Shown: piece after piece, positions 33,826 through 43,321 of the stretch
How the letters are laid out: the number at the start of each line of letters is the position of its first letter
Position numbering within the stretch: position 1 is the stretch's first letter
Assembly: GCA_964402505.1 (NCBI GenBank)
Contig: CAYOCP010000002.1
Location: forward strand, 240,508 to 304,507
Direction of reading: 5' to 3'
Source: SLRI01 sp964402505
Lineage (GTDB): Bacteria > Pseudomonadota > Alphaproteobacteria > Geminicoccales > Geminicoccaceae
Length of the DNA: 64,000 nt
Translations under genes and position numbers: made by a program
Notes under the pieces: generated by a model
Database searches by the model: none
The model's input: only the letters and a program-made list of their open reading frames with translations
What the model was told of the DNA's origin: nothing

Positions 33826-35286
33826 TCATGGCATCAGCGCCGCCGCGGCGGTCTGGGCCGTGGCCAGCAGGGGACCCGGAATGAGGATGAAGCCCAGGAC
33901 GAGAACGGCGCAGACCGTGACGATCGCCTGCAGCTCCGTTCGGGCGGGCTGGTCGAAGGCCTCGGCCGGCGCGTCGAAATACATGACCTTGACGATCCGG
34001 AGATAGTAGAAGGCGGCAATCACGCTGGTCACCACGGCGATGACCGCGAGCAGCGTCAGGCCCGCGTCGATCGCCGCCATGAAGACATAGAGCTTGCCGA
34101 AGAAGCCGGCCAAAGGCGGGATGCCGGCGAGCGAGAAGAGGAAGATGGCGAAGGCGAAGGCCAGCATCGGCTGCCGCTGCGACAGGCCGGCGAGCTCGTC
34201 GATATTCTCGATGTAGCGCCCCTGCCGGCGCATCATCAGGACCCCGGTGAAAATCCCGAGCGTCATGACGAGGTAGATGGTCATGTAGATGAGGACGGAA
34301 TAGATGCCGCGCTCGGTTCCGGCCGCGAGGCCGACCATGGCGTAGCCGATATGGCCGATGGCGGAATAGGCGAGCAGCCGCTTGATGTTGGTCTGGCCGA
34401 TGCCGGCGAACCCGCCGAGCACCATGGAGGCGACGGAGATGAAGACGATGATCTGCTGCCACTCGCCGGCGACGGACCCGAAGGGTTGCATCAGCACACG
34501 GAGCAGAAGGCCGATCGCCGCCATCTTCGGCACCACGGCGAAGAAGGTCGTCACCGGCGTGGGCGCGCCCTCGTAGACGTCCGGAGTCCACATGTGGAAG
34601 GGCACGGCGGAGAGCTTGAAGGCGAGGCCGACGGCGACGAAGACGAGGCCGACCAGCGCGCCGATGCTCAAGGTGGGGGTGATGGCCTCCGTCGGGCGGA
34701 GCATCTCGGCGAGCACGGTGAAGGAGAGCGTGCCGGTGAAGCCGTAGACCAGGGAGCAGCCATAGAGCAGCATGCCCGAAGCCAGCGCGCTCAGCACGAA
34801 GTATTTGAGGCCGGCCTCGGTCGAGCGGAGCTGGTCACGGTTGAAGGCGGCCAGCACGTAGAGCGACAGGCTCTGCAGCTCCAGCGCCATGTAGAGGGCG
34901 AGGAGGCTGTTGGCCGAGACCATCATGCACATGCCGAGGCTCGAGAACAGGATCAGGAGCGGAAACTCGAACCGGTCCATCTCCTGATCCTGCAAAAAGC
35001 CCCGTGCGAGGAGGATGCAGCTCGCGGATGCCACGAGGATCACGACCTTCAGGAAGGCCGCGAAGCTGTCGAAGATGAAGTGGCCGCCCAGGATGGCCGT
35101 GGAGCTCTTGTCGGCGAAGAGGACGACGGCGGCGGCGACGAGGAGGGCCAGAACGGCCAGGGGCGTCACCAGCCCCGGGACATGGCGCTCGCGCAGGGAG
35201 CCCACGAGAATGAGGGCGAGGCCGGCGACGAAGAGGATCACCTCCGGCAGCGCCGGAAGCAGGTCGAAGGTGGCTTGGCTTTCCAT
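33826..35286 (-). CDS. nuoN: NADH-quinone oxidoreductase subunit N
   Basis: 486 residues with about 14 membrane helices. One of the three antiporter-like proton channels of complex I. FMVSANSLLALYMALELQSLSLYVLAAF with the conserved Glu in helix 5 and the Lys in AYSAIGHIGYAM are visible. It lies nine bases downstream of nuoM and is last of the fourteen nuo genes. Confidence 0.95.
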   Translation of the reverse strand: MESQATFDLLPALPEVILFVAGLALILVGSLRERHVPGLVTPLAVLALLVAAAVVLFADKSSTAILGGHFIFDSFAAFLKVVILVASASCILLARGFLQDQEMDRFEFPLLILFSSLGMCMMVSANSLLALYMALELQSLSLYVLAAFNRDQLRSTEAGLKYFVLSALASGMLLYGCSLVYGFTGTLSFTVLAEMLRPTEAITPTLSIGALVGLVFVAVGLAFKLSAVPFHMWTPDVYEGAPTPVTTFFAVVPKMAAIGLLLRVLMQPFGSVAGEWQQIIVFISVASMVLGGFAGIGQTNIKRLLAYSAIGHIGYAMVGLAAGTERGIYSVLIYMTIYLVMTLGIFTGVLMMRRQGRYIENIDELAGLSQRQPMLAFAFAIFLFSLAGIPPLAGFFGKLYVFMAAIDAGLTLLAVIAVVTSVIAAFYYLRIVKVMYFDAPAEAFDQPARTELQAIVTVCAVLVLGFILIPGPLLATAQTAAAALMP

Positions 35287-35295
35287 CGTCGGACC

Positions 35296-36801
35296 TCAGC
35301 GCAAAGCGAGATCGGCGGCGGGCGTGGCGGCGCCGATCTGCACGAGCAGGTTGTCAACCGAGGCCGCCATGGGGTCGAGGAAGAAGGCGGGATAGATGCC
35401 CATGACGAAGACCAGGATGACCAGGGGTGCGAAGGCGATCACCTCGTTGGGGCGGAGGTCCTTGATCAGCTTCAGATCGTCCTTGGTGAGCGCGCCGAAG
35501 ATGGTCCGGCGGTAGAGCCAGAGCATGTAGGCGGCGCTGAGCACCATGCCGGAGGCGGCGAACAGCGCCACCCAGGAGTTCGACTGGAAGATGCCGACGA
35601 TCACCAGCATCTCGCCGACGAAGCCGGAGGTGCCCGGCAGGGCCACGGCGGCGAACATGAAGACCATGAAGACGAAGGCGTAGACCGGCATGCGTTCCGC
35701 GAGGCCGTTGTAGCGGTCGATGTCGCGGCTGTGGATGCGGTCGTAGACGACGCCGACCACCATGAAGAGGGCGCCGGAGACGATGCCGTGCGAGAGCATC
35801 TGGATGATGGAGCCCTGGATGCCGAGGGCGTTGGGGGTGAAGATGCCGATGGTGACGATGCCCATGTGCGCGACCGACGAGTAGGCGATCAGCTTCTTCA
35901 TGTCGGTCTGCATCAGCGCCACGAGCGAGGTGTAGATGACGGCGATGATCGACAGGGTGTAGACGAACGGCGCGAAGTAGAGCGAGGCGTCGGGCAGCAT
36001 GGGCAGCGAGAAGCGGAGGAAGCCGTAGCCGCCGAGCTTGAGGAGGATGGCCGCGAGCAGCACCGACCCGGCGGTCGGCGCCTCGACATGGGCATCCGGC
36101 AGCCAGGTGTGGAAGGGCCACATCGGCACCTTGATGGCGAACGAGGCGAAGAGCGCGATCCAGAGCCAGCGCTGCAGGATCGGATCGAACTCGGTCGCCA
36201 TGACGGTCGGGATGTCGGTGGTGCCCGCCTGCAGGTACATGACGAGGAGGGCGATGAGGAACAGGACGGAGCCGATCAGCGTGTAGAGGAAGAACTTGAA
36301 CGAGGCGTAGATGCGCCGCGGGCCGCCCCAGATGCCGATGATGAGGTACATCGGGATCAGGATGCCTTCGAAGAAGATGTAGAAGAGCACCATGTCGAGC
36401 GCGCAGAAGACGCCGACCATGAGCGTGTCCATGAGCAGGAAGACGATCATGTACTCCTTCACGCGCTCCTTGACGGAGTGCCAGGAGCTCACGATGCAGA
36501 TGACCGTCAGCAGGGTCGAGAGCAGCACGAACCAGAGCGAGATGCCGTCGACGCCCATGTGGTAGTCGATGCCGAAGCCGAGAAGCCAGCTCCGCTTCTC
36601 CACGAGCTGGAAGCCGGCCTGGCCCGGATCGAAATTGCCGAGGACGAGCAGCGACAAGAGGAAGGTCACGAGGGACGTCCAGAGCGCCACGCTGCGGCTG
36701 TTCTGGGCGACGACCGCGGGCTCGCCGCGGATGAGGAGGATGAAGGCGGCGCCGACCAGAGGCAGGAAGGTGACGAGGGAGAGGAGAGGCCAGTCGCTCA
36801 T
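35296..36801 (-). CDS. nuoM: NADH-quinone oxidoreductase subunit M
   Basis: 501 residues, about 14 membrane helices, second antiporter-like proton-pumping subunit. HTWLPDAHVEAPTAGSVLLAAILLKLGGYG with channel Lys and the GVDGISLWFVLLSTLL segment identify it. Four bases separate it from nuoL. Confidence 0.95.
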   Translation of the reverse strand: MSDWPLLSLVTFLPLVGAAFILLIRGEPAVVAQNSRSVALWTSLVTFLLSLLVLGNFDPGQAGFQLVEKRSWLLGFGIDYHMGVDGISLWFVLLSTLLTVICIVSSWHSVKERVKEYMIVFLLMDTLMVGVFCALDMVLFYIFFEGILIPMYLIIGIWGGPRRIYASFKFFLYTLIGSVLFLIALLVMYLQAGTTDIPTVMATEFDPILQRWLWIALFASFAIKVPMWPFHTWLPDAHVEAPTAGSVLLAAILLKLGGYGFLRFSLPMLPDASLYFAPFVYTLSIIAVIYTSLVALMQTDMKKLIAYSSVAHMGIVTIGIFTPNALGIQGSIIQMLSHGIVSGALFMVVGVVYDRIHSRDIDRYNGLAERMPVYAFVFMVFMFAAVALPGTSGFVGEMLVIVGIFQSNSWVALFAASGMVLSAAYMLWLYRRTIFGALTKDDLKLIKDLRPNEVIAFAPLVILVFVMGIYPAFFLDPMAASVDNLLVQIGAATPAADLALR

Positions 36802-36805
36802 CGGA

Positions 36806-38731
36806 TCAACCCCGCCCGACCAGGAGGTACCAGGTGACGAGCAGTGCCACGCCGATCAGCATGGCGAAGGCATAGTGGTACATGTAGCCCGTCTGCAGTC
36901 GAATGGCGCGCTTGGCGGTGACCCAGGTGCTGGCCGCGACGCCGTCGGGGCCGAACCGGTCGATGATGCCGACGTCGCCGCCGCGCCAGAAGCCGTAGCC
37001 GATCGCCTTGGCGCCCCGGACGAAGACGAGGTCGTAGAGCTCGTCGAAGTACCACTTGTTGTCGAAGAGAAGGTAGAGCGGCCGGAGCATGGTGGCGGTC
37101 CGCGAGGGCAGGTCGGTCATGCGGCAGTAGAAGAGCCACGAGAGGCCGAGGCCGATGATCATGGCGATCGAGGGTGCGGCCTTCACGAGGAAGGGCACCT
37201 CGTGCATGTCGTGCAGCACGTGGTTGTCGGCGCCCGTGAAGATGGCGCCGGCCCACCATCCGCCGTCGGCCGCCACCATGCCGGCACCGGCCATGCCGGC
37301 GAAGAGCGCGCCGAGCGCCAGGATGACGAGCGGCACCGTCATGATGAGCGGGCTCTCGTGGATGTGGCTCTGGACCTCCTCGGAGGCATGGCTCGGCCCA
37401 TGGAAGGTGAGGAAGATGAGGCGTCCGGAATAGAAGGCGGTGAGCACGGCCGCGGCGATGCCGAGCCAGAAGGCGTAGAGGTGGAGCGTATTGTGGGATG
37501 CCCAGGCGGCTTCCAGGATCGCGTCCTTGGAGAAGTAGCCGGCGGTCAGGGGGAAGCCCACGAGCGCCAGCGAGCCGATCCACATCACCGCGTAGGTGAC
37601 GGGGATCTTGCGCCAGAGCCCGCCCATCTTGCGCATGTCCTGCTCGTCCGACATGGCGTGGATGACCGAGCCGGCACCGAGGAACAGCAGGGCCTTGAAG
37701 AAGGCGTGGGTGTAGAGGTGGAAGATGCCCGAGGAGTAGGCCCCCACACCGCAGGCGAAGAACATGTAGCCGAGCTGCGAGCAGGTCGAGTAGGCGATGA
37801 CGCGCTTGATGTCGAACTGTGTCAGCGCGATGGTCGCGGCGAAGATGGCGGTGGAGGCGCCGATGAAGGTCACGAAGCCGAGGGCCACGGGCGCGTGCTC
37901 GAAGACCGGCGAGAAGCGGGCGATCAGGAAGACGCCGGCGGTGACCATGGTGGCGGCATGGATCAGTGCCGAGACCGGGGTCGGGCCCTCCATGGCGTCC
38001 GGCAGCCAGGTGTGCAGGCCGAGCTGCGCCGACTTGGCCATGGCGCCCAGGGTCAGGAGGATCGCCGTCAGGGTCAGGGCGTCGAACTCGGTGCCGAAGA
38101 CGACGATGGAGGTGCCGGCCATGCCCGCCGCCGTACCGAAGATCACGTCGTACTGGACGGAATCGAAGAGGAGATAGCAGGTGGCGAGGCCGAGCATGAG
38201 GGCGGCATCGCCCACCCGGTTGACGACGAAGGCCTTGATGGCCGCGGCGCAGGCCGAGGGTCTCGTGTACCAGAAGCCGATCAGGAGGTAGGAGGCGAGG
38301 CCGACGCCTTCCCAGCCGAAATAGAGCTGGAGGATGTTGTCGGAAGTCACGAGCATCAGCATCGCGAAGGTGAAGAGCGAGAGATAGCTCATGAACCGCG
38401 GGATGCTCTTGTCGTGGCTCATGTAGCCGATCGAGTAGACGTGGATCAGGGTGCTGATGAAGCTGACGACGAACATCATCACGCCGGAGAGCGCGTCGAC
38501 CCTCAGCACCCAATCGGCCTCGAAGGTGGCGACATTGACGAAGGCGAAGAGCGGAACCTGGAACGGCTCGGCGCCGATGGTCGAGAAGAGGGCGATGATC
38601 GAGCAGAGGGCCGAAAGCGCCATCAGGCCGCAGGTGACGAGCTGGCTCGCGCGGTCGCCGATGAGGCGTCCGAACAGCCCGGCGATGAGGGCACCGAGCA
38701 GCGGGGCGAAGACGAGAATGATGTAGAGCAT
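36806..38731 (-). CDS. nuoL: NADH-quinone oxidoreductase subunit L
   Basis: 641 residues, 15-16 membrane helices, the distal antiporter-like subunit. HTWLPDAMEGPTPVSALIHAATMVTAGVFLIAR and CTYL-type Lys helix motifs match. The C-terminal part should hold the long lateral helix that clamps the pump subunits. The gene lies 12 bp after nuoK. Confidence 0.95.
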   Translation of the reverse strand: MLYIILVFAPLLGALIAGLFGRLIGDRASQLVTCGLMALSALCSIIALFSTIGAEPFQVPLFAFVNVATFEADWVLRVDALSGVMMFVVSFISTLIHVYSIGYMSHDKSIPRFMSYLSLFTFAMLMLVTSDNILQLYFGWEGVGLASYLLIGFWYTRPSACAAAIKAFVVNRVGDAALMLGLATCYLLFDSVQYDVIFGTAAGMAGTSIVVFGTEFDALTLTAILLTLGAMAKSAQLGLHTWLPDAMEGPTPVSALIHAATMVTAGVFLIARFSPVFEHAPVALGFVTFIGASTAIFAATIALTQFDIKRVIAYSTCSQLGYMFFACGVGAYSSGIFHLYTHAFFKALLFLGAGSVIHAMSDEQDMRKMGGLWRKIPVTYAVMWIGSLALVGFPLTAGYFSKDAILEAAWASHNTLHLYAFWLGIAAAVLTAFYSGRLIFLTFHGPSHASEEVQSHIHESPLIMTVPLVILALGALFAGMAGAGMVAADGGWWAGAIFTGADNHVLHDMHEVPFLVKAAPSIAMIIGLGLSWLFYCRMTDLPSRTATMLRPLYLLFDNKWYFDELYDLVFVRGAKAIGYGFWRGGDVGIIDRFGPDGVAASTWVTAKRAIRLQTGYMYHYAFAMLIGVALLVTWYLLVGRG

Positions 38732-38743
38732 GGCCGGCCCTGC

Positions 38744-39052
38744 TCAGCCTTTCATCAGATTGATGTCCTCGACGTCGATCGAGCCGCGGTTGCGGAAGAA
38801 GACGACGACGATGGCGAGCCCGATCGCCGCCTCGGCGGCGGCGACCGTGAGGATGAACATGGCGAAAATCTGGCCCGCCAGATCGCCCAGGGAGACCGAG
38901 AAGGCCACGAAGTTGATGTTGACCGCGAGCAGGATGAGCTCGATCGACATCAGCATGACGATCACGTTCTTCCGGTTGAGGAAGATGCCGAAGACGCCGA
39001 TGGTGAAGATGACGGCGCCGAGCGTGAGGTAGTGGGTGAGGGGGATTTCCAT
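38744..39052 (-). CDS. nuoK: NADH-quinone oxidoreductase subunit K
   Basis: 102 residues, three membrane helices. The two conserved membrane Glu are in MSIELILLAVN and AAAEAAIGLA. The start shares one base with the nuoJ stop. Confidence 0.95.
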   Translation of the reverse strand: MEIPLTHYLTLGAVIFTIGVFGIFLNRKNVIVMLMSIELILLAVNINFVAFSVSLGDLAGQIFAMFILTVAAAEAAIGLAIVVVFFRNRGSIDVEDINLMKG

Positions 39053-39660
39053 CAGATGCCCGCTCTCGACTTGACCTTGCGCAACTGGACCGCCTCCGCG
39101 CGGGAACGGTGGACCTGCATCGAGATGCTCTGCCGGCGGATCGTGCCGCGCTCGCGGAGCGTGAGGGCGATGGCGCCCATGATGGCGACGAGCAGGATCA
39201 CGCCGGCCGCCTGGAAGGCGTAGATGTAGTCCGTGTAGAGCAGCCGCCCGAGCGCCTCGGTGTTGGTCATGCCGCTGGCCGTCACGGGCACCGGGCTCGC
39301 CGCCTCGTTCGGCACCAGCGTCCAGGTGCCGCCGACGAGGACGAGCTCGACCAGAAGCACGACGCCGACGAGCAGGCCCACGGGGAGGAACTTCAAAGCG
39401 CCCTCGCGCACGCGCACGGTGCCGATGTCGAGCATCATGACCACGAACATGAAGAGCACCGCCACCGCGCCGACATAGACGACGACGAGGATCATCGCGA
39501 GGAACTCGGCGCCGATCAGCACGAAGAGCCCGGCGGCGTTGAAGAAGGCGAGGATCAGGAACAGCACCGAGTGGACCGGGTTGCGCGACGCCACGACCAT
39601 CACCGACGCGACGGTGGCCACGAAGGCGAGGACGTAGAAGACGAAGAGGTAGATGGTCAT
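39052..39660 (-). CDS. nuoJ: NADH-quinone oxidoreductase subunit J
   Basis: 202 residues with five membrane helices, including the LVVYVGAVAVLFMFVVMMLD helix that carries the pi-bulge. The last 35 residues form a basic cytoplasmic tail (RRQSISMQVHRSRAEAVQLRK). An 81-bp gap separates it from nuoI, the widest within the nuo cluster. Confidence 0.95.
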   Translation of the reverse strand: MTIYLFVFYVLAFVATVASVMVVASRNPVHSVLFLILAFFNAAGLFVLIGAEFLAMILVVVYVGAVAVLFMFVVMMLDIGTVRVREGALKFLPVGLLVGVVLLVELVLVGGTWTLVPNEAASPVPVTASGMTNTEALGRLLYTDYIYAFQAAGVILLVAIMGAIALTLRERGTIRRQSISMQVHRSRAEAVQLRKVKSRAGI

Positions 39661-39741
39661 GGCTTCAGCGGTTCCGACGACATGGCCGAGGCTCCGCGGG
39701 CCGGAGGATCGGGCCTTTGGGACCGGGGGTGCAGGACGGGC

Positions 39742-40230
39742 TTAGCGGTAGGGGGCATCCGCGGCAAGGTTCTGGGCGATCTCGCGCTCCCAGCGGGCAC
39801 CGTTCGCCAGGAGCTTCTCCTTGTTGTAGAAGAGCTCGGCGCGGGTCTCCGCGGCGAACTCGAAGTTCGGCCCCTCGACGATCGCGTCGACGGGGCAGGC
39901 TTCCTCGCAGAAGCCGCAATAGATGCACTTGGTCATGTCGATGTCGTAGCGCGTGGTGCGGCGGCTGCCGTCGGCGCGCGGCTCGCTCTCGATGGTGATG
40001 GCCTGGGCCGGGCAGACCGCCTCGCAGAGCTTGCAGGCGATGCAGCGCTCCTCGCCGTTCGGATAGCGCCGCAAGGCGTGCTCGCCGCGAAAGCGCGGGC
40101 TGAGCGGCCCCTTCTCGTACGGGTAGTTCAAGGTTGCCTTGCGCTTGAAGAAGTATCGGAGCGTGACCCAGAAGCCGATGACGAGCTCCTGCCAGAGAAA
40201 GCTTCGGGCGACGCGGTCGAGGGCGATCAT
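39742..40230 (-). CDS. nuoI: NADH-quinone oxidoreductase subunit I
   Basis: 162 residues. Two [4Fe-4S] motifs for clusters N6a and N6b: CIACKLCEAVCPAQ (about 62-75) and CIYCGFCEEACPVDA (about 102-116). The N-terminal amphipathic helix anchors it to the membrane arm beside NuoH. Confidence 0.96.
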   Translation of the reverse strand: MIALDRVARSFLWQELVIGFWVTLRYFFKRKATLNYPYEKGPLSPRFRGEHALRRYPNGEERCIACKLCEAVCPAQAITIESEPRADGSRRTTRYDIDMTKCIYCGFCEEACPVDAIVEGPNFEFAAETRAELFYNKEKLLANGARWEREIAQNLAADAPYR

Positions 40231-40248
40231 CGAAAGAACTCCGGCAGC

Positions 40249-41259
40249 TCAGCGGGGCAGCAGGTCGAAATAGACGAGGAAGCCCGAGGTCAGGACGACC
40301 CAGGCGAGCGACAGGGGCAGGAAGACCTTCCATCCGAGGCGCATGAGCTGGTCGTAGCGGTAGCGCGGCAGGGTCGCCCGGGCCCAGATGAAGATGAAGA
40401 GCACGAGGCAGATCTTCAGGATGAACCAGATCGGCCCGGGGATCAGGGTGAAGGGAAAGATGCCGAAGGGCGGCAGCCAGCCGCCGAGGAAGAGGATGGA
40501 GGCGATCCCGCTCATCAGGATCATGTTCATGTACTCGCCGAGGAAGAAGAGGGCGAAGGCCATCGACGAGTATTCGACGTTGTAGCCGGTGACGAGGGTG
40601 GCCTCGTCCTCCGCCAGGTCGAACGGCAGGCGGTTGGTCTCGGCGAGGATCGAGACGATGAAGATCATGAACATGGGGAAGTGCGGAACCGCGTACCAGA
40701 GCCCCGTCTGGGCCAGGACGATCTCCGAGAGGTTCAGCGAGCCCGCGGTGATCAGCACGGTGATGATGATGAGACCGATCGAGATCTCGTACGACACCAT
40801 CTGCGCCGAGGAGCGGAGCGCGCCGAGAAAGGCGTAGCGCGAGTTCGAGGCCCAGCCGGCCATGATGATGCCGTAGACGCCGAGCGAGCTGATGGCGAGG
40901 AGGTAGAGGATGCCGACATTGATGTTGGCGAGCACGAGGCCGAAGCCGAAGGGGATGACCGCCCAGCCGATGAGCGCCAGGATGAAGGTGATCATCGGTG
41001 CCAGCAGGAAGACGACCTTGTTGGATCCGGTCGGGATGACCGTTTCCTTGAAGAACAGCTTGGCACCGTCGGCGAAGGGTTGCAGCAGACCGTAGGGGCC
41101 GACCGTCATCGGCCCCTGCCGGAGCTGCATGGCGCCGATGATCTTACGCTCGGCGTAGGTGAGGTAGGCCATCGCGATCAGCAGCGGCACGGCGATCACG
41201 AGGACGTAGAAGGCGATCACCACGACCGGCCAGATGGTTCCGCTCCAGAGGTCAGCCAT
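40249..41259 (-). CDS. nuoH: NADH-quinone oxidoreductase subunit H
   Basis: 336 residues, eight membrane helices, quinone-chamber subunit. MADLWSGTIWPVV was chosen as start over an ATG 21 bases earlier inside nuoG. RKIIGAMQLRQGPMTVGPYGLLQPFADG and the acidic quinone-site loop FDLAEDEATLVTGYNVEY are typical. It overlaps nuoG by 8 bp. Confidence 0.95.
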   Translation of the reverse strand: MADLWSGTIWPVVVIAFYVLVIAVPLLIAMAYLTYAERKIIGAMQLRQGPMTVGPYGLLQPFADGAKLFFKETVIPTGSNKVVFLLAPMITFILALIGWAVIPFGFGLVLANINVGILYLLAISSLGVYGIIMAGWASNSRYAFLGALRSSAQMVSYEISIGLIIITVLITAGSLNLSEIVLAQTGLWYAVPHFPMFMIFIVSILAETNRLPFDLAEDEATLVTGYNVEYSSMAFALFFLGEYMNMILMSGIASILFLGGWLPPFGIFPFTLIPGPIWFILKICLVLFIFIWARATLPRYRYDQLMRLGWKVFLPLSLAWVVLTSGFLVYFDLLPR

Positions 41260-43309
41260 CGGTTCCCGTCGCCTCCGCACCGGTGCTCTGGACGAAGAGG
41301 GCGCTGCATTCCTGCATCACCGAGGAGGCGCGCGCGATCGGGTTCGTGAGGTAGAAATCGCCGATGGCCGGAGCGAAGGGCTCGGCCGCCACCTCGCCCG
41401 TGGTGCCGAAGGGCTCGAACGCGGCCGGGGCGATCTCGTCGATCCGTGCCAGATGCGGTGCCATCTCGGCCATGCGGCGACGCACGTCGCCCGGCGTGTC
41501 GAGGTCCATCTGGAGCCCCAGAGCGGCGCCGAGTGCGCGCAGGACCTTCCAGTCCTCCTTGGCCTCGCCGGGCGGGAAGACGGCGAGCTTGGCGCGCTGC
41601 GGCCGGCCTTCCGTGTTGACGTAGGTCGCGTGCTTCTCGGTGTAGGCGGCACCCGGCAGGATGACGTCCGCCGCATGCACGCCGCGATCGCCATGGGTTC
41701 CGAGATAGACGGTGAAGGTATCCTTCAGTCCGGAAACGTCGATCTCGTCGGCGCCGATCAGGAACACCAGGTCGAGCGCTCCTTCCCGCACCATCTCGGC
41801 CGCCGTCTTGCCGCCCTCGGCGGGCAGGAGCCCGAGATCGAGGCCGCCGACCCGGGCGGCGGCGGTGTGGAGGACGTTGAAGCCGTTCCAGTCGTCGCCG
41901 ATCATGCCGAAGCGCTCGGCCGCGCGTGAGGCGAGGGCGAGCACGGCCGCGCCATCCGGCCGGGCCAGCGCTCCCTGCCCGAGGATCAGCATCGGCCAGT
42001 CCGCCCGCTCGAGCTGCTCGGCGAAGCTGTGCCCGCCGTCGAGCAGATCGACCAGGGTCTGGGCACCGGCGCCGAGCTCGGTCACCGGATAGGTGAGATC
42101 GAACGGCGCGCCGATCCTGCCGACCCTGAACCCGCCTCGCCGATGGCGCTTGCGCAGCCGGGCATTGACCATGGGGGCCTCGTGCCGCGGATTGGTGCCG
42201 ATGAGCAGGCAGGCATCGGACCGCTCGATGCCGGCGATGGTCGTGTTGAAGAGGTATTGGCCGCGCGGGCCGCCGCCGAGCGGCATGCCGTCCTGGCGGC
42301 AGTCGACATTCGGCGAGCCCAGCGCCGCCGCCAGCTCCCTCACCAGCACCATGGTCTCGCAATCGACGAGATCGCCGATCACGAAGCCGATCCGCTCACC
42401 GCTCACCCCTTGGAGCCGGCCCTGGATCGCGGCGAAGGCATCGCGCCAGGAGGCCGTCTCGAGACGCCCGTCGCGCTTGACGTAGGGCACGTCGAGCCGG
42501 CGCTTCTTCAGCCCGTCATAGGCGAAGCGGGTCTTGTCCGAGATCCATTCCTCGTTGATGTCCTCATGCAGCCGCGGAATGACGCGCATGACCTCGTTGC
42601 CGCGCGTGTCGAGGCGGATGTTGGAGCCGACCGCGTCCATCACGTCGATCGATTCGGTCTTCCTGAGCTCCCAGGAGCGCGCCCGGTACTCGTAGGGCTT
42701 GGAGTTGAGGGCGCCGACGGGGCAGAGGTCGATGATGTTGCCAGAGAGCTCGGAAGTGAGCGCACGCTCGATCCAGGTCGTGATCTCCATGTGCTCGCCA
42801 CGGTGGCAGGCGCCGAGCTCCGGGATGCCGGCCACCTCGTCGATGAAGCGGATGCAGCGCGTGCAGTGGATGCAACGCGTCATGTGGGTGGAGATGAGCG
42901 GGCCCAGATACTTGTCCGTGACGGAGCGCTTGTTCTCCTTGAATCGCGAGCGGTCGGGTCCGTAGAAGAGCGTCAGATCCTGCAATTCGCACTCGCCGCC
43001 CTCGTCGCAGATGGGGCAGTCCAGCGGGTGGTTGATCAGGAGCATCTCGAGCACCCCCTTCCTGGCCTTGTGGACCATGGGGGTGTCGGTCTTGATGACC
43101 ATGCCGTCGGCCACCGGCATCGCGCAGGAGGCGATCGGCTTCGGCGACTTCTCCATCTCGACCAGGCACATCCGGCAGTTGCCGGCGATGTTCAGCCGCG
43201 AATGGAAGCAGAAGACCGGTATCTCGCGACCCGCCGCCTCGCAGGCCTGCAGCACGGTCGAGCCGCCCGGCACCTCGATTTCCTGGCCATCGATCGTCAG
43301 CTTCGGCAT
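41252..43309 (-). CDS. nuoG: NADH-quinone oxidoreductase subunit G
   Basis: 685 residues. The N-terminal ferredoxin domain carries [2Fe-2S] ligands (CFHSRLNIAGNCRMC), then HPLDCPICDEGGECELQD with the His-ligated [4Fe-4S] cluster N5 and CIHCTRCIRF for N4. The remaining 450 residues are the molybdopterin-oxidoreductase-like domain without cofactor. Length is that of the mitochondrial-type 75-kDa subunit, not the 900-residue E. coli form. Confidence 0.95.
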   Translation of the reverse strand: MPKLTIDGQEIEVPGGSTVLQACEAAGREIPVFCFHSRLNIAGNCRMCLVEMEKSPKPIASCAMPVADGMVIKTDTPMVHKARKGVLEMLLINHPLDCPICDEGGECELQDLTLFYGPDRSRFKENKRSVTDKYLGPLISTHMTRCIHCTRCIRFIDEVAGIPELGACHRGEHMEITTWIERALTSELSGNIIDLCPVGALNSKPYEYRARSWELRKTESIDVMDAVGSNIRLDTRGNEVMRVIPRLHEDINEEWISDKTRFAYDGLKKRRLDVPYVKRDGRLETASWRDAFAAIQGRLQGVSGERIGFVIGDLVDCETMVLVRELAAALGSPNVDCRQDGMPLGGGPRGQYLFNTTIAGIERSDACLLIGTNPRHEAPMVNARLRKRHRRGGFRVGRIGAPFDLTYPVTELGAGAQTLVDLLDGGHSFAEQLERADWPMLILGQGALARPDGAAVLALASRAAERFGMIGDDWNGFNVLHTAAARVGGLDLGLLPAEGGKTAAEMVREGALDLVFLIGADEIDVSGLKDTFTVYLGTHGDRGVHAADVILPGAAYTEKHATYVNTEGRPQRAKLAVFPPGEAKEDWKVLRALGAALGLQMDLDTPGDVRRRMAEMAPHLARIDEIAPAAFEPFGTTGEVAAEPFAPAIGDFYLTNPIARASSVMQECSALFVQSTGAEATGTDG

Positions 43310-43321
43310 GCCAGCTCCAAC

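Noticed and set aside
34351..36837. Plus-strand open frame rich in His and Asp
   Set aside because: Antisense to nuoN and nuoM; His/Asp/Glu-rich content mirrors codons of hydrophobic membrane segments read backward.
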